A stretch of 64,000 bases of DNA from Anseranas semipalmata (taxonomy: Eukaryota > Chordata > Aves > Anseriformes > Anseranatidae). The translations under genes and the position numbers were made by a program. The notes under the pieces were generated by a model. The model ran no database searches. It was not told where the DNA came from and worked only from the letters and a program-made list of their open reading frames with translations. Where the stretch lies: contig VXAA01000158.1 of assembly GCA_013399115.1 (NCBI GenBank), forward strand, positions 707,429 through 771,428, given 5' to 3'. The number at the start of each line of letters is the position of its first letter. Within the stretch, counting starts at the first letter, position 1. Below, piece after piece: positions 26,501 to 37,822 of this stretch.

Positions 26501-28116
26501 AGAAGAGAGGATGGGCAAGTCTGTAGAGGGAAATAGAGTGTCTAAATGTAAAGCAGACTTAAAGGTAGAAGGGTAACTGTTCCCTGTCAATTTTTTTATT
26601 GTACTTGCTGACATCCTTGATTATATTTTCGACTGCTAGTCTTGCATTCTACCTACAGAAAGGTGAACTAAATTTGGCTGTCAATTGTGCTGCATTAGTG
26701 AAGTGGACAAGTTAATTATGAGCATGGAATGTTTATGTAAAAAGCATAAAGATCCATCTGGATTCTCCACTCCCGGATGGACCGTGCAGTATCAGCAGCA
26801 AAAGAAACCATAAGTACAGATCCAAAATTCTCTCCAAGAGACAATAAACGTAGAAACAGACACCTCATTTGACAACACCATTTCAAATTACAGCTGATTG
26901 AAGTAAGGGGTTGTGCTTTGCAAATGTCATATCTGCTTCCCCTTCCCTTCCCTTCTGGACTCTGATTTACTTCACTCAAGTCCAACTGAGATAAAATACA
27001 GGAGTCCCTCACTGGTCTTTTAGCTGCCAGGAGTGCCTGGATTACTGGCAACCTGCTGACTTTGAAATTTGAAGGCAAAATGTTTCAGAAAAAAAATATA
27101 GTAACTGCAGATGTGTGCCTGGGTCTGTTAGTCATCACAGCATCACGTGGGGATTGGAGATCACAGTGTTCTTCTGGGGAAGAGCTCACAGTAACTGTAT
27201 TTCATGGCAGAGGTGAATGAGTGAAGGAGAAGCACTGTGGCAGAGAGACAAGAGTGTACTCACACAAGTCTGTAGTGATCAGAACAGAGTTGGGCAGGAG
27301 GAAAAAAGGCAAGGAGGGATAAGAGAAGAGAGGACAAAAAAACAAGAATAGATGGATTGATTGTATAGATTTTAAGGACAGGAACAACTTGACCTACTTT
27401 TGTGAGTAGACCCTTTTTTATGTAGGAGAGGATGGTCTCATTTTGGTAATGAATATTTATAATAGCTAAAGGGAGTGCAGTTGTAGTCCACAGAGTATTG
27501 TTTTGCTGCAACTCAAATGCTGAGCTAAATGCAGGAGGGTTTGCATAAAGTATCTACTTGAGGACTGGCACTGTACTACTGGAGGCTATACACATCCTGC
27601 AGGTCTCAGCTTCCAAGACAAGTGAGAAATCTTGCCCAAATGAGTTGTCTCTGCTGAGACAAGATGCAAGGACTTAGATTTTGAGTGTAGCATGTTTTTG
27701 CCAGCCCCCTTCTCGTGTGCATTTTTGTTTTAAGGTTGCTTAATCATTTTGCTTCAAATCACTGGAGAAAGTATACTACATCATTACTAGTTGAGTTGTG
27801 CTTTAGTTAGACCAATATCATTTACCATCTACTTTATCCTTCAGAATCGGCTTCCAAGGTGCATGGGACAATTAAGAGCTTTAGGTACATTGAAGTCTTG
27901 CTGGTGGCTTGAGTGTTCATCTGTGATCCCCTGCCTTCTTGGAGCCAGTTGCTGTCACTGCCTATTTCATACCATGTTCAGGCACAGCTTCATAGCTGCA
28001 GTCCCAGTGAAATTATGTAAACTGGGAGAATTCTAATTCTTTTGTTCAAGACCTTTATGGTTCCTTGGTATATCCTTTCTCATTCATCTCTTTCTAATCT
28101 GATGTTTTTACTCTAG

Positions 28117-28202
28117 GGTGACCTCCACTGAAAGGCAACTGAATGGATTCCAGAACAGCCTTCACAGTGCTGCATCCTGTGAGCCAGGGTCAAATTCCAC
28201 AG
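28117..28202 (+). CDS. TTLL5: TTLL5 coding exon D
   Basis: An 86-base exon lies between acceptor tttactctag and donor gtgagt. Its first G completes the Lys codon left open by exon C. It then encodes Val-Thr-Ser-Thr-Glu-Arg-Gln-Leu-Asn-Gly-Phe-Gln-Asn-Ser-Leu-His and a serine-rich end, stopping one base into the next codon. The frame is closed in the flanking intron, so the boundary is well defined by splice sites and phase. It is part of the disordered C-terminal tail and has no recognisable domain. Confidence 0.75.
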
Positions 28203-30320
28203 GTGAGTGCCAGTGCTGAAGACCAGGAAAGGGGGGTGGGTATGCTGGGATGCTTTCATCTCTCTCAAGAACTGGCAGGGAAAAAAAACTCAGCACGAGG
28301 AAGAAATGCAGCTGTCTACCCTGCACATAGTAGTTCCTAGGTAACAGCCTGGGTTCAGCTGTGTAGGGAATTTATTCCTCCTGGGACTAAGAAGACTAAA
28401 CAGAAGGGAGCAAAGGCTGAATTTCATAGAGTTGGAAGAGGAAGATCCCTAAAAATGTGGCTGGGAAAAAACTTGGCTAAAATGGCCCCTATTTGCTTTA
28501 GGCTTTGGCTGAAAGACGCTCTGTTGTTTAAGCTTGGGCTGTAATAAAGGGCCAGGACATTCTTTACATTTTTCTTCAGTCTTGCAGAAAAGTACCTTAG
28601 TTCAGAAAGATGTAGTTGAGACTTGTGAATCAGCTGCATACTGAAGTCAGTCAGTAAAGGTGAAACCTCCCAAAGAAAAATCACTGAAAGCTACAGAATG
28701 AAATCTTCATCCTTCCCTAGCGATTAACTCATTCGAAGAGGTTTCTCTACTGATAGTAAATGAGGACCCAGTCCATTTTTCATTGACACAGACATAATTG
28801 CAGTAGAGTGTAGTTGTGATGAACCTATATTGCCCATGGCCTGCAGTAATTTGTGATGATGCTGTAATGGAATATATGGACAAATCATGGTCTAGAGTGC
28901 TTTGAAAGAATTGTGTTTCTGACCTTTAGTTTTGATGTGAAAACCTTGAAAATGCGACTTGAGTATCACTGAAGCAGTATTCTCTGTGTTTTCAAAGGCT
29001 GAAACAAAAGTTAGCCCAGGGGTGAACTGTCCAATTCATCTCCTGGATATTTAGCTCTGAAACTTCAGGATGACATTTCCAGTATTAATGTCAGTGATTT
29101 TATTGCTGATCCTCTAGCACAAACATTCAGCTAATGCACTTATTATACAATTCCAAACTGCCTCCCACGCTTTACCACCTGCCAAAAACTTCAGCTATCC
29201 TACCAGAGATTTTATAGCATGAATAGCCATAGTCAATAAAAAAGACCCTACAGCACATTGGAACATGACAGTGTAGGAATGGAATATAATGGGATTATCA
29301 AAATAAATAAAATTATGTCAACATTGTAGTGTATGCATAGTTGAGGCAAAAGTTCTGGTTTACTGTATAGTTTGAGTTGAGATTTTAGTACAGTGTATAA
29401 AGCAAGATTACACATAAATTTACAAGTAAATGTAAAAACATGGTTCTCAAGATATTACCAAACTGGTTTGCTGAGTGGACTTATATGAAGGTGTTTGTGT
29501 GCTGAATTCTACTTTCTTTTTCACAATTTTAAGAGCACTCTCACAGTTGTCACCCTGTAACTTTAGGGGTAGGCTAGCATAACCAGGATCTAGTGAGTAG
29601 GTCACCCAAAGCTTCCTTGTCCCTAGAAGAGGTATATAGCTCCAAGAACAGTGCTAAATTTTGCAGTGATTGAACTAAGTAGAGCAAAATGTTTGTTCTT
29701 GGCAACTGGGGGAATGATATTTTCTTCAGCTTGCACCAAGCCACTGGTATGCGTCAAAGGCTGCTGTGCCCAGTCTGTGTGTCTCAGAGACTACTCTGGT
29801 CCTTCCTGCAGGAACAGCTGTTTTTCTTTTTCACTCTTTTCATTGATTGCTTACACTAGGGCCCTGATTTCCCCCATCAACAGCTTATTTGGGGTTACTG
29901 TTTCACATGTATTTAGTATCCTGGATAGCAACTAGAGGAATTGGAGACGCAAGTCATAAAGCAGATTACAGAATAAACTGCAAGAATTTAGAGATAGCAG
30001 GCTGTGAAAAGTTGTGGAGTTAGAAGAGGAATCGGGCAGAACCTCTGTATAAACATACACATGAATGTTCAAAAATGTTTGAGAAGCTTGAGTAGGCCTT
30101 AATTGAATAAAGGTCTGTGGGACGATTAATTGCAGAGCTGGCACAACCGTTTCATACATTGTATCAGACAGCTTCTGTGAAGAAAACATCCTGGGAGACT
30201 GAGGAAGTCATTTGAGTGCCATGGGTCTACCCTTGTCTGCTATTGAACTGGGCCCTTGTCCGACTTTGGTGGTTGTCCCTCAGGCTCTTAACCCATTCTT
30301 CTTTTCATCTACTCTAATAG
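28203..30320 (+). other. TTLL5: TTLL5 intron D-E
   Basis: A 2.1-kb AT-rich intron from gtgagt to tactctaatag. I see no gene or clear repeat in it. Confidence 0.75.
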
Positions 30321-30419
30321 CCCGTCCAAGGAATAGCAAATATTGGGGCTTTGCAGAGCAGAAGCATAACGGTGTCACAAATGATCTAACCAAAAGTGAG
30401 GATGATGCTCAAAGGAACA
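30321..30419 (+). CDS. TTLL5: TTLL5 coding exon E
   Basis: A 99-base exon follows acceptor tttcatctactctaatag and ends at donor gtgagt. Two bases complete the Ala codon begun in exon D. It then encodes Arg-Pro-Arg-Asn-Ser-Lys-Tyr-Trp-Gly-Phe-Ala-Glu-Gln-Lys-His-Asn, followed by an acidic and polar stretch (Asp-Leu-Thr-Lys-Ser-Glu-Asp-Asp). It leaves one base (A) for the next exon. The aromatic patch Lys-Tyr-Trp-Gly-Phe inside a polar tail is unlike random intronic translation and suggests a short binding motif; that function is inference. Confidence 0.75.
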
Positions 30420-31734
30420 GTGAGTCAGGCAGGATGGAAACCTTTAACCAGATTGTTCAGAGAACAGTTCACTGGTGGTTAGTACTGCAATTGTAGGAGA
30501 ATGGTAGATAGTGTTGTGCAGTGGGCTCAAGCTCTTAAGTACAGATTTCTTGAGATGAAATAAAAGGGAGAACAAAAGTTAGCATTTCTGCAAAGCAGCT
30601 TAGGATTCTGAAACAATCCACCATTACAAGAAGTGTGGCCTAGCCTCTCATCCCCATGGCCTCATCCTTGTTTCATGGAGAAGTTCTGTGTGAGCTGTAT
30701 GCCAGTGGGACAATGAGAGAGAAGGCAGAGGATTTATTCTGTTAAAGAAATACTAAGAATTGCTACCTCTAGGGAACATTCAAAATGCTTCTGACCTGAT
30801 TTTTCATTGAAATTGAACATCTAGTTGCTAGTGTACTGGGTTGTCAGTCATTCAGAAAGTAAAGCTGTATGTACAGCCATTATCACATTGATTTTTTCTA
30901 TTCTGCATTACTTTGAGGGTTCCTCAGCATCATACCAATCGCTTTCTGCTTCATAGAATTTAACAATTCAATTAGTATTAGTGAAAGAGGATGATTGTAA
31001 ACTAAGAAATCAGTTCTCTTTTCCTAGTCTTCTTCAGACTATAGGTTGCTGAGTAACGGAAAGCTAAGCTAAGTAGTATGGCGGGTTGTTCAGTTCCAGG
31101 CTGGCTTTATGAGGATGTGTTTGATATGGCTAGCTCAGATGATGAAGGAAGGAACCTATGGGCTAGTCATTTTTGATTATGTATGTTAACAATGCAAGGT
31201 GTGTGGAGGTGTTTTGCTGTTTTATTTTCTACTGCTCTGTAGTGGCATTAGGTGAATAGTGCATGAATACTTTTTCTCAAGAAAGTGAAATTCTAGGTAA
31301 AAAAGGTATAATTTTTCCACTAGAATTTAGCTTTTGAACAACTGGCAAGAAACACCAAGGAAGTTCTGTAGCTACTTTGAAGAGCACGTAGTTAGATACT
31401 TATATTTATTATTCATGCTTTTTGAAAATGCTAACACAAAGTAGTTTTTAGGGAGAATAGAGGATAAAGGGCACTTTATGAAAACATAACAGCATAGTTC
31501 CAGGCAGTTTCTCTGTACCTGAGCTGGACTCTGGTCTGCAAGAGCCTGGACACAGGAACAATCTGAAAGTGTAGGTAACCCCTCAGTGTGATGGTGGAGT
31601 GGATGCACAAGGTTGCCCCAAATGATTTGGTTTGATTTGTAAAAGTAACAGCAACTATGAGTGAAATCTGTCTTCTGTCTTCATGTTTCTCTTTTTCCTT
31701 TGCTGTCAACTTCCTGAGTGCGCAATCTTTATTC

Positions 31735-31755
31735 ATTTATTTATTTATTTATTTT
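31735..31755 (+). repeat. (TTTA)n microsatellite
   Basis: About five copies of a TTTA/ATTT tetranucleotide in the last TTLL5 intron. Confidence 0.85.
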
Positions 31756-31830
31756 AAAAGCTTCAGAACATAGAATGCCTACAGGGTTCTGGTTTGCTAT
31801 GGAAAAAATATAAATAATATGCTAATAACC

Positions 31831-31842
31831 TATATATATATA
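31831..31842 (+). repeat. (TA)6 microsatellite
   Basis: Six TA dinucleotides in an AT-rich neighbourhood, about 80 bases after the TTTA repeat. Confidence 0.85.
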
Positions 31843-34800
31843 ATTACAAACAAATATGAATCATGATCATAACTTGGCAAGACTGATGCCTGCTCCAGCC
31901 TTGACAGGACTTTTGCTTTTTCATACTCAGGATGATTAACAGTAATGCAGTTTTATTGTGCTAATGTTTATATTACGAGTGTCCACATGGCTTTTACACT
32001 AAGTGTGGTGGGAGAAGAAAAAAGTGTTAGAGCTACTGATTAGGAGAGATAAAAGTTAATAATATGCTATCCATGTTTAACAGCAGAGAAGACTGCCTGT
32101 TCATGTAAAGTCTCAGATCTTTACCTAGTCTGGCTTAAAGCGTGAATCACAAACTAATTTCTATGTATTTGAGTTCTCTTGAGAACACTTCATACAGAAG
32201 TTGAATGTCGGAGCCTAATCTGAAGTTAGTAAGGAAATTTCTTGAGTTAGTTGGTATGCAGTTGATTTTATTCACTGTGATTCCTAGGTTTGTATCTGAG
32301 CTTAGGTACAGGATGATGCACACTTGTCTGTTTAGTGTGGACATTCACCTGGCTCCCATATGTGCATAAATGCCAACTTCTGAAGGTATGCAACTCTTTG
32401 AAATAGAGTGTATCATCATCTGTAAGGGCTTAGAACTGGATCCTGAACTGCCAAGAGTTGAAGAATATGGGGGTTGATATGTTGTTTTGGACCTCATCCA
32501 TGTAGAAGGCAGGCTGCTGTTCTTAGCTTTCTAGTGATTTCCTTCTTCAGGCTAAGGTGGAGACCAGTATGTGAATGTTATCCAAATAAGATGAATGTGC
32601 AAGCAGTGTGGTCAGGTGTAGAGTAATGAACAGAGCCTGCTTGCCACAGTGATAATAAAGAGCACTTTTTCACTTACTCTTCTTTGCATCTTCCACAACT
32701 CCAGAATTTTTGATTTTACAGGAAATATACAGGTAAACTGTGTATTTCTAAAGATTTTTTTATATCCAGGATTACTGTATGGTCCTTCATAAGAAGGTCA
32801 TGTATGTCTTGTCATTGGAGACCTGAAATTAGAGTTGATGTTGAAGGTGCTAAGCTGTGACTGGCTGTTGGCTACCCACTGCCTGAATTAACATCATTCT
32901 TGAAATGCAGACTTTTATATAAGCTTGTGGAAAGAAGAGAAGAGATTATTTTAGCAGTCATGCAAATGTACAAGCTTCAAAATTGCTCTGCACCAGCAAA
33001 CGAAAAAAAAAGTCAGCTAAACACAACAGGCACTTAAACATGACATGTACCATCATTTTGTATTATTTGCCAGATCTACACAAAGAAAAAGCCTGGAAAT
33101 TGAAGATTCTTTTATCAGCCATTGTCTCTCTACTCTCTTGTCGTATAAAGGGTGGTGATGGGATGGAATGGGATGTGTACTGTTGCCACTGTGCATGGCC
33201 TGTGTCATACACCCAGCCATTTGCTACAGTAGGGCGGAATTCCCAGCTGCCCAGCCTTGTCCAGGCTTCCTCAGATTCTGCCAGGCTCTCCCCTGTAGCA
33301 TGGGGAGGCAATAGATTGTTGAGCACCAATGTATTTATTTTTATGTTGATACCACATTCCCGAGAGGAACCTTGGCTACGATTTCAGCTGGTCTCACCAC
33401 ACTGTCCAAATCCTTCATTGGGAGCAGCTGGGAGAAGAAGTCACTCAGGTTTCTGCACGGCACATTGCTGGTACGCCTCCTCCCTCCCACTAATCCTGTT
33501 AATTCCAGTCTTCATTTGCCACCCTCCTGGTTCTCTCTTGTTGCTGTGACTGACTGCACAAGTGGTCTTGACTTTGAAAGGTGACCTTCAAACGGGCACC
33601 TCGAATAACCTCTACCTCGGACTACTTTGGCTACTCAGGCAAAAGATATCGTATGACACAAAAGAGCAACTTTTGATGTCACCTCATTGCTTATCTAATC
33701 CAGGAATAGAGTAATGAACTTTTCCACATAAGTCCTTCCAGAACCACCTGTCTGGCTGAGAAGCTCTCAGTGGGTTACTGAAAGAGATCAGTGGTCTGAT
33801 ATCTAGCACCTTGCATCAAACTTTTCCAGTGCCACCTTTCACCCCACATACAGCCTTTGGTAAGAGCAGCAACAACATTGTCAGCATCTCTCTCCGTCCT
33901 CTTTGTAGTGCCATCTCTGTGCAGAGAAAGGGTTACTGAGAAGTAACATCAGTTTGTTTTATCATGTTTTGGAAAGCAGTGGAGGTTGAGGTGAAAGATG
34001 AGGTAAATCCTACTGTTGTGTCTCCCTTTTGGGGAGGGCAAAGAATCACTTACAATGAAGGGTATATGGTTTCACATTTGTTCTTAGAATTATCTTTCTA
34101 AAGCCATTGTTATTTCACACATCACAAAAACATGCCGGATCTTCTCTCTCTCCCCTGTTGACATCCACAGTTCCATAAAGAGGGTAGACATGATGGGGGA
34201 AAAGATCATTTTTCTCCCTGGCATAGTTGTTGCAATTATCCCATGTCAGATAATGACAGATAAGCCTGTATTACCAGATAGACCAGAAAGGAAAGGAGAG
34301 AGGTAAAGAAAGACCTTCTCCTTAAGCTATTTCTTGGTATTCTTTGAAGAAGCAGGAAGCCATTACCTTATGAATAACAATAAGCATATATTGATATGTC
34401 TAACAAATACCTTGAGAATAGATATACCATGAAGGTGCACATCTAAAATTATAAACAGGACATAAATATGTTTGAGTTTGTCCAGATATCAGAAAACGGT
34501 GGAATTCTCATTAAATCTCAGCAGAGTATAAACCTCTGCCAAAAGCAGCATTCTGAGCCCTTCTCAGACGTTGTTAACAAGATAATGGCCAACTCAGCCA
34601 TTGCCTCTCAGCTAGAGCTGAGGGTCAGTGTTCACTTCTAATGATCAGAAATTACATTTATTGCTTAACTTGTGGCAACAGCCTGCCTCTTACACCTTTA
34701 GTCAACCTTTTGCCTTTCTTTTATGAAAGAAAGCCTTTTATGAAAGCCTTTTTCCTGTTGCTACTGGTCTCATGCCACAGCCTCATGGAAAGGACATTCC

Positions 34801-37788
34801 AAGTTTCAGGAACACTGGGAAAACCGGAGAAAAAGGAAAGGACAGAATCTAGAAATTGGCTTCCCTGTTTGAGAACTAGAATTCAGCTTGAATTTTAGGA
34901 GCCTTCACTTATGACAGACTCAAAGAAAACTCCTAAGCAGGATAAGTAATGACTTCAGGCAGCTGGCATTTTTGCCTGACTGGAGGCTAAGCTTTGCTTG
35001 TTCTCAGTAGTTAGGTGATGGCGAACTGCCTGTATTTCCTTGCTGTGTTGGAAATGTCATTCCAGATCAGGTGTGCAAAGACTGGGGAGAGGTTATATAA
35101 TATCTTGGCTATGTCTGTCTCACATCTGGCCCTTTGGCATTAAGCTACCTATAGAGGGGATGACTTTGCCCATCCAAATTGGATTTTGTTTTAATCTGGC
35201 ATTACTTTATTGAGACTAAAAATAGAAGCCAAACTGTGTGTGAATAGGGTAAAAGGAGTGTCTGAAGTTATGAAATGAAATGTGTGGAAGAGCCAGAGAA
35301 TAGAGAGCCGCAACAAACCAGGGAGTAGGAAACTGAGTAAGAGAAAGCAGAATGAGGGCTGTCAAGTGCAGAAGGGCATTAGCAGTCAGGGTGAGGAGCC
35401 CACCCAGTGTCTTCTCTGTAACACGAGGAGGAGGGAGCCTCATGCTGGCTTCCACCACCATGTCTCCATTTGTTAATGAGGCTGCTCACTGCTCATTTAA
35501 TGCAGAGAGACTTCACTCAAATACAGTTGTGTGTGTCCTGTTTGTGTCTCACACACACAGACACACAGTACATTTTCATGACTGGGAACTGCTGCTTTCC
35601 TTCATCTGCCCAGTCCAGCAAGCCAACTTGAAATTGTGCCCAAAAGAAAAAGGGGGAGGGAAGGCTGGCCTTCAGTTGTCAGCTGTCCTGGCTTGCTAGT
35701 GTCAGTCACCGAGGATATAAATAAAACCCATCTATTTATTGCCTTTCTTAGTTGTACTGTATATTATCAAGAGAATGCTGGACATCACTCTAGGATTAGA
35801 AATTCCCTCTGCTCTGGGATAAAAGATCTGAATTTCTAGGATTATCAGAGCTTTTCAGGAAGAAACGAAGTTCCTGTTTTCAACACTGGATTCATGAGAT
35901 TTGGACATACTTTTCAGTTCTGCCATAGACTTGCTATGGGTATGATGAAACAGTTCAAACTGGCACTAAAAAATGTTAGCACAGGTCCCTGACCCAGTAC
36001 TGTCAAACCAGCTTAGTATTCTGTTCTGTCTCGTTCCTGCAGTTTGGAAGTAGAGTAGATTAGGTGCTGGTGTCTGACCAAAACTCTGTAAATCTGTGCT
36101 GGAAAAGTCTGTATAGCACTGAATTATAGTGTACGCATATCATCACATATACACAACTCCTGTGATTTCCTTGTGTCTCAGTCATATCCAGAAAGTGGAG
36201 ATAATCCTTTTTGCCCCTATGTAACTGCTCTAAGTACAAAAGTGTTAATGTTTTCGAGGTGCAGTCATGGATGATACAATAGTACATAAACAGGTGGACA
36301 GACATACAGGCAGATACTTTGTTTTAACACCTCCAGGCAGAGGATAAAGGAGATTCATTCTGTTGTATGGGGTGATTCACTGCAATGACTCTCATAACCA
36401 GAGAGAATCAACACTTCGTGTTGGTTGCTGTTGGTGATAATCTGAGTTTTTTCTGTTTCCCCTACTCAAACAGAACTTAAAAGGAGGTGGAGTGCTCACC
36501 AGTAGCTTTGACATGATAAAACTTCACAGCATTATATACATTAAGATTTATCAAATAATTGAATTGTAGCGATGGCCATGAGCTGCACTTATGGTAAGAA
36601 TGCACGTATTTACATGTAGACATGGGAATACCCCTGTCTGTGTTGAGTCCTGAAGGTAGCCACACAAGAGGAACTCACATTAGGTGATTTTAATTCAGTT
36701 TGTGAGAAAAGACAAACTGTACTATGCATTTCTGTAAGACAAGGAAGGCTCAACAGCCACTTCAAAACAGGAAGATGAGGTTGAAGTTGGCTGGCTCTCT
36801 CATGTGCCTTTGTTTTCTTAATATCAGCATATTGCCAAGGGACAGTTTTCTGGACTGGTATTCTATCTTAGTACACATGGTTGACAGTTTGGTTCCTAAT
36901 TCAGGTTCCAAACTTTCTGTGCAGTGACATAGCTGGCAATACTGCTTTCTAAACATCTTTCCAGATCCACTGTGCTGTGTGGTGTTTGGCTCTATGCTGG
37001 GATTTCAAGGAGAGTGCATTTTTTAAAATATAGCAATATGTTTAATGCACTCAGCTCTCAACAAGTGTCACTCACATTTAGGAGCAAGCCGATCTGCTAA
37101 TTACATGGGACAAGCTTTACCTACTAGATTAGCTGTAAAATGCAAACTGTCCAAAATAAACTTGTTACATTTCTAAGTGTTTTGAATTTTTCTTTTAAGG
37201 GAATGTCGAAGGATTTTTACATAAAAGAAGTGACAATGACATTGACTTTTTCCCATAACATGCCTAAGTAGGAAGATGTTGCAGTATGTAGAATTAAAAT
37301 CTCTCTCTATAATAATGAGAAGAAGAAAATCTTTCCTATCCCCATCTTGTTTCTTTTGAAGATCAACTTTTTCACATCCCCATCTCTTCTGCACTGAGGC
37401 CCTCAGCATCTTTTCAAATGGAGGAGTAGATTCCTGTGCAAGCAAATGAGTAAAAGATGGAGAAAGAAAAAGGCAAAGCATACTGATATGGGAGAAGGAT
37501 TTAGAGCTACTGGAGGGGCATGTGAAGAAATGAGTTAGATTAGGGAAGTGCAAAGAAGGCATTCTGGGGCTTGAGAGGAATAACAAGAGCACTTTTTCAG
37601 ACAATAGCTTATTAAGTTAGGTTTGTCATACTGTTATGTGATATCATCTGTTACTGCAGAGAAAGGCTGTATGATAGGGAGATCCAGATTTCTGGTGGTG
37701 GCTGAGATTTGCAGAGCAGTGCAGCAGTGTTTCAAATAAAACAGTCAGCTGTGATTACTCAAAAGCTTTGCTTTGTTTTTTTTTTTTT

Positions 37789-37789
37789 N
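37789..37789. other. Ambiguous base (N) in a poly-T tract
   Basis: A single unresolved base is near the end of a T run just before a putative splice acceptor. It probably reflects homopolymer sequencing or assembly uncertainty, so the exact T-run length is unreliable. Confidence 0.95.
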
Positions 37790-37798
37790 TGCTTGCAG

Positions 37799-37822
37799 AG
37801 AAGGACTAACACTGAACACCAG
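37799..37822 (+). other. TTLL5: Putative 24-base cassette (poison) exon of TTLL5
   Basis: A long T tract ending in gcttgcag precedes 24 bases ending CAG and followed by gtgagg, so both splice sites look good. Entering from exon E (one base, A, left open), the frame would read Lys-Lys-Asp and then TAA. Inclusion would therefore replace the last 28 residues with a truncated end. The length is a multiple of three, so exclusion leaves the normal frame. This is a sequence-only suggestion; pseudo-exons of this kind are common in large introns. Confidence 0.25.

Larger units (their letters stand above)
20929..28116 (+). other. TTLL5: TTLL5 intron C-D
   Basis: A 7.2-kb intron between donor gtaagt and acceptor tttactctag. 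It holds two decayed minus-strand CR1 pieces (about 21150-21265 and 23010-23530, possibly extending to 23760). No additional exon consistent in phase was recognised. Confidence 0.8.
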
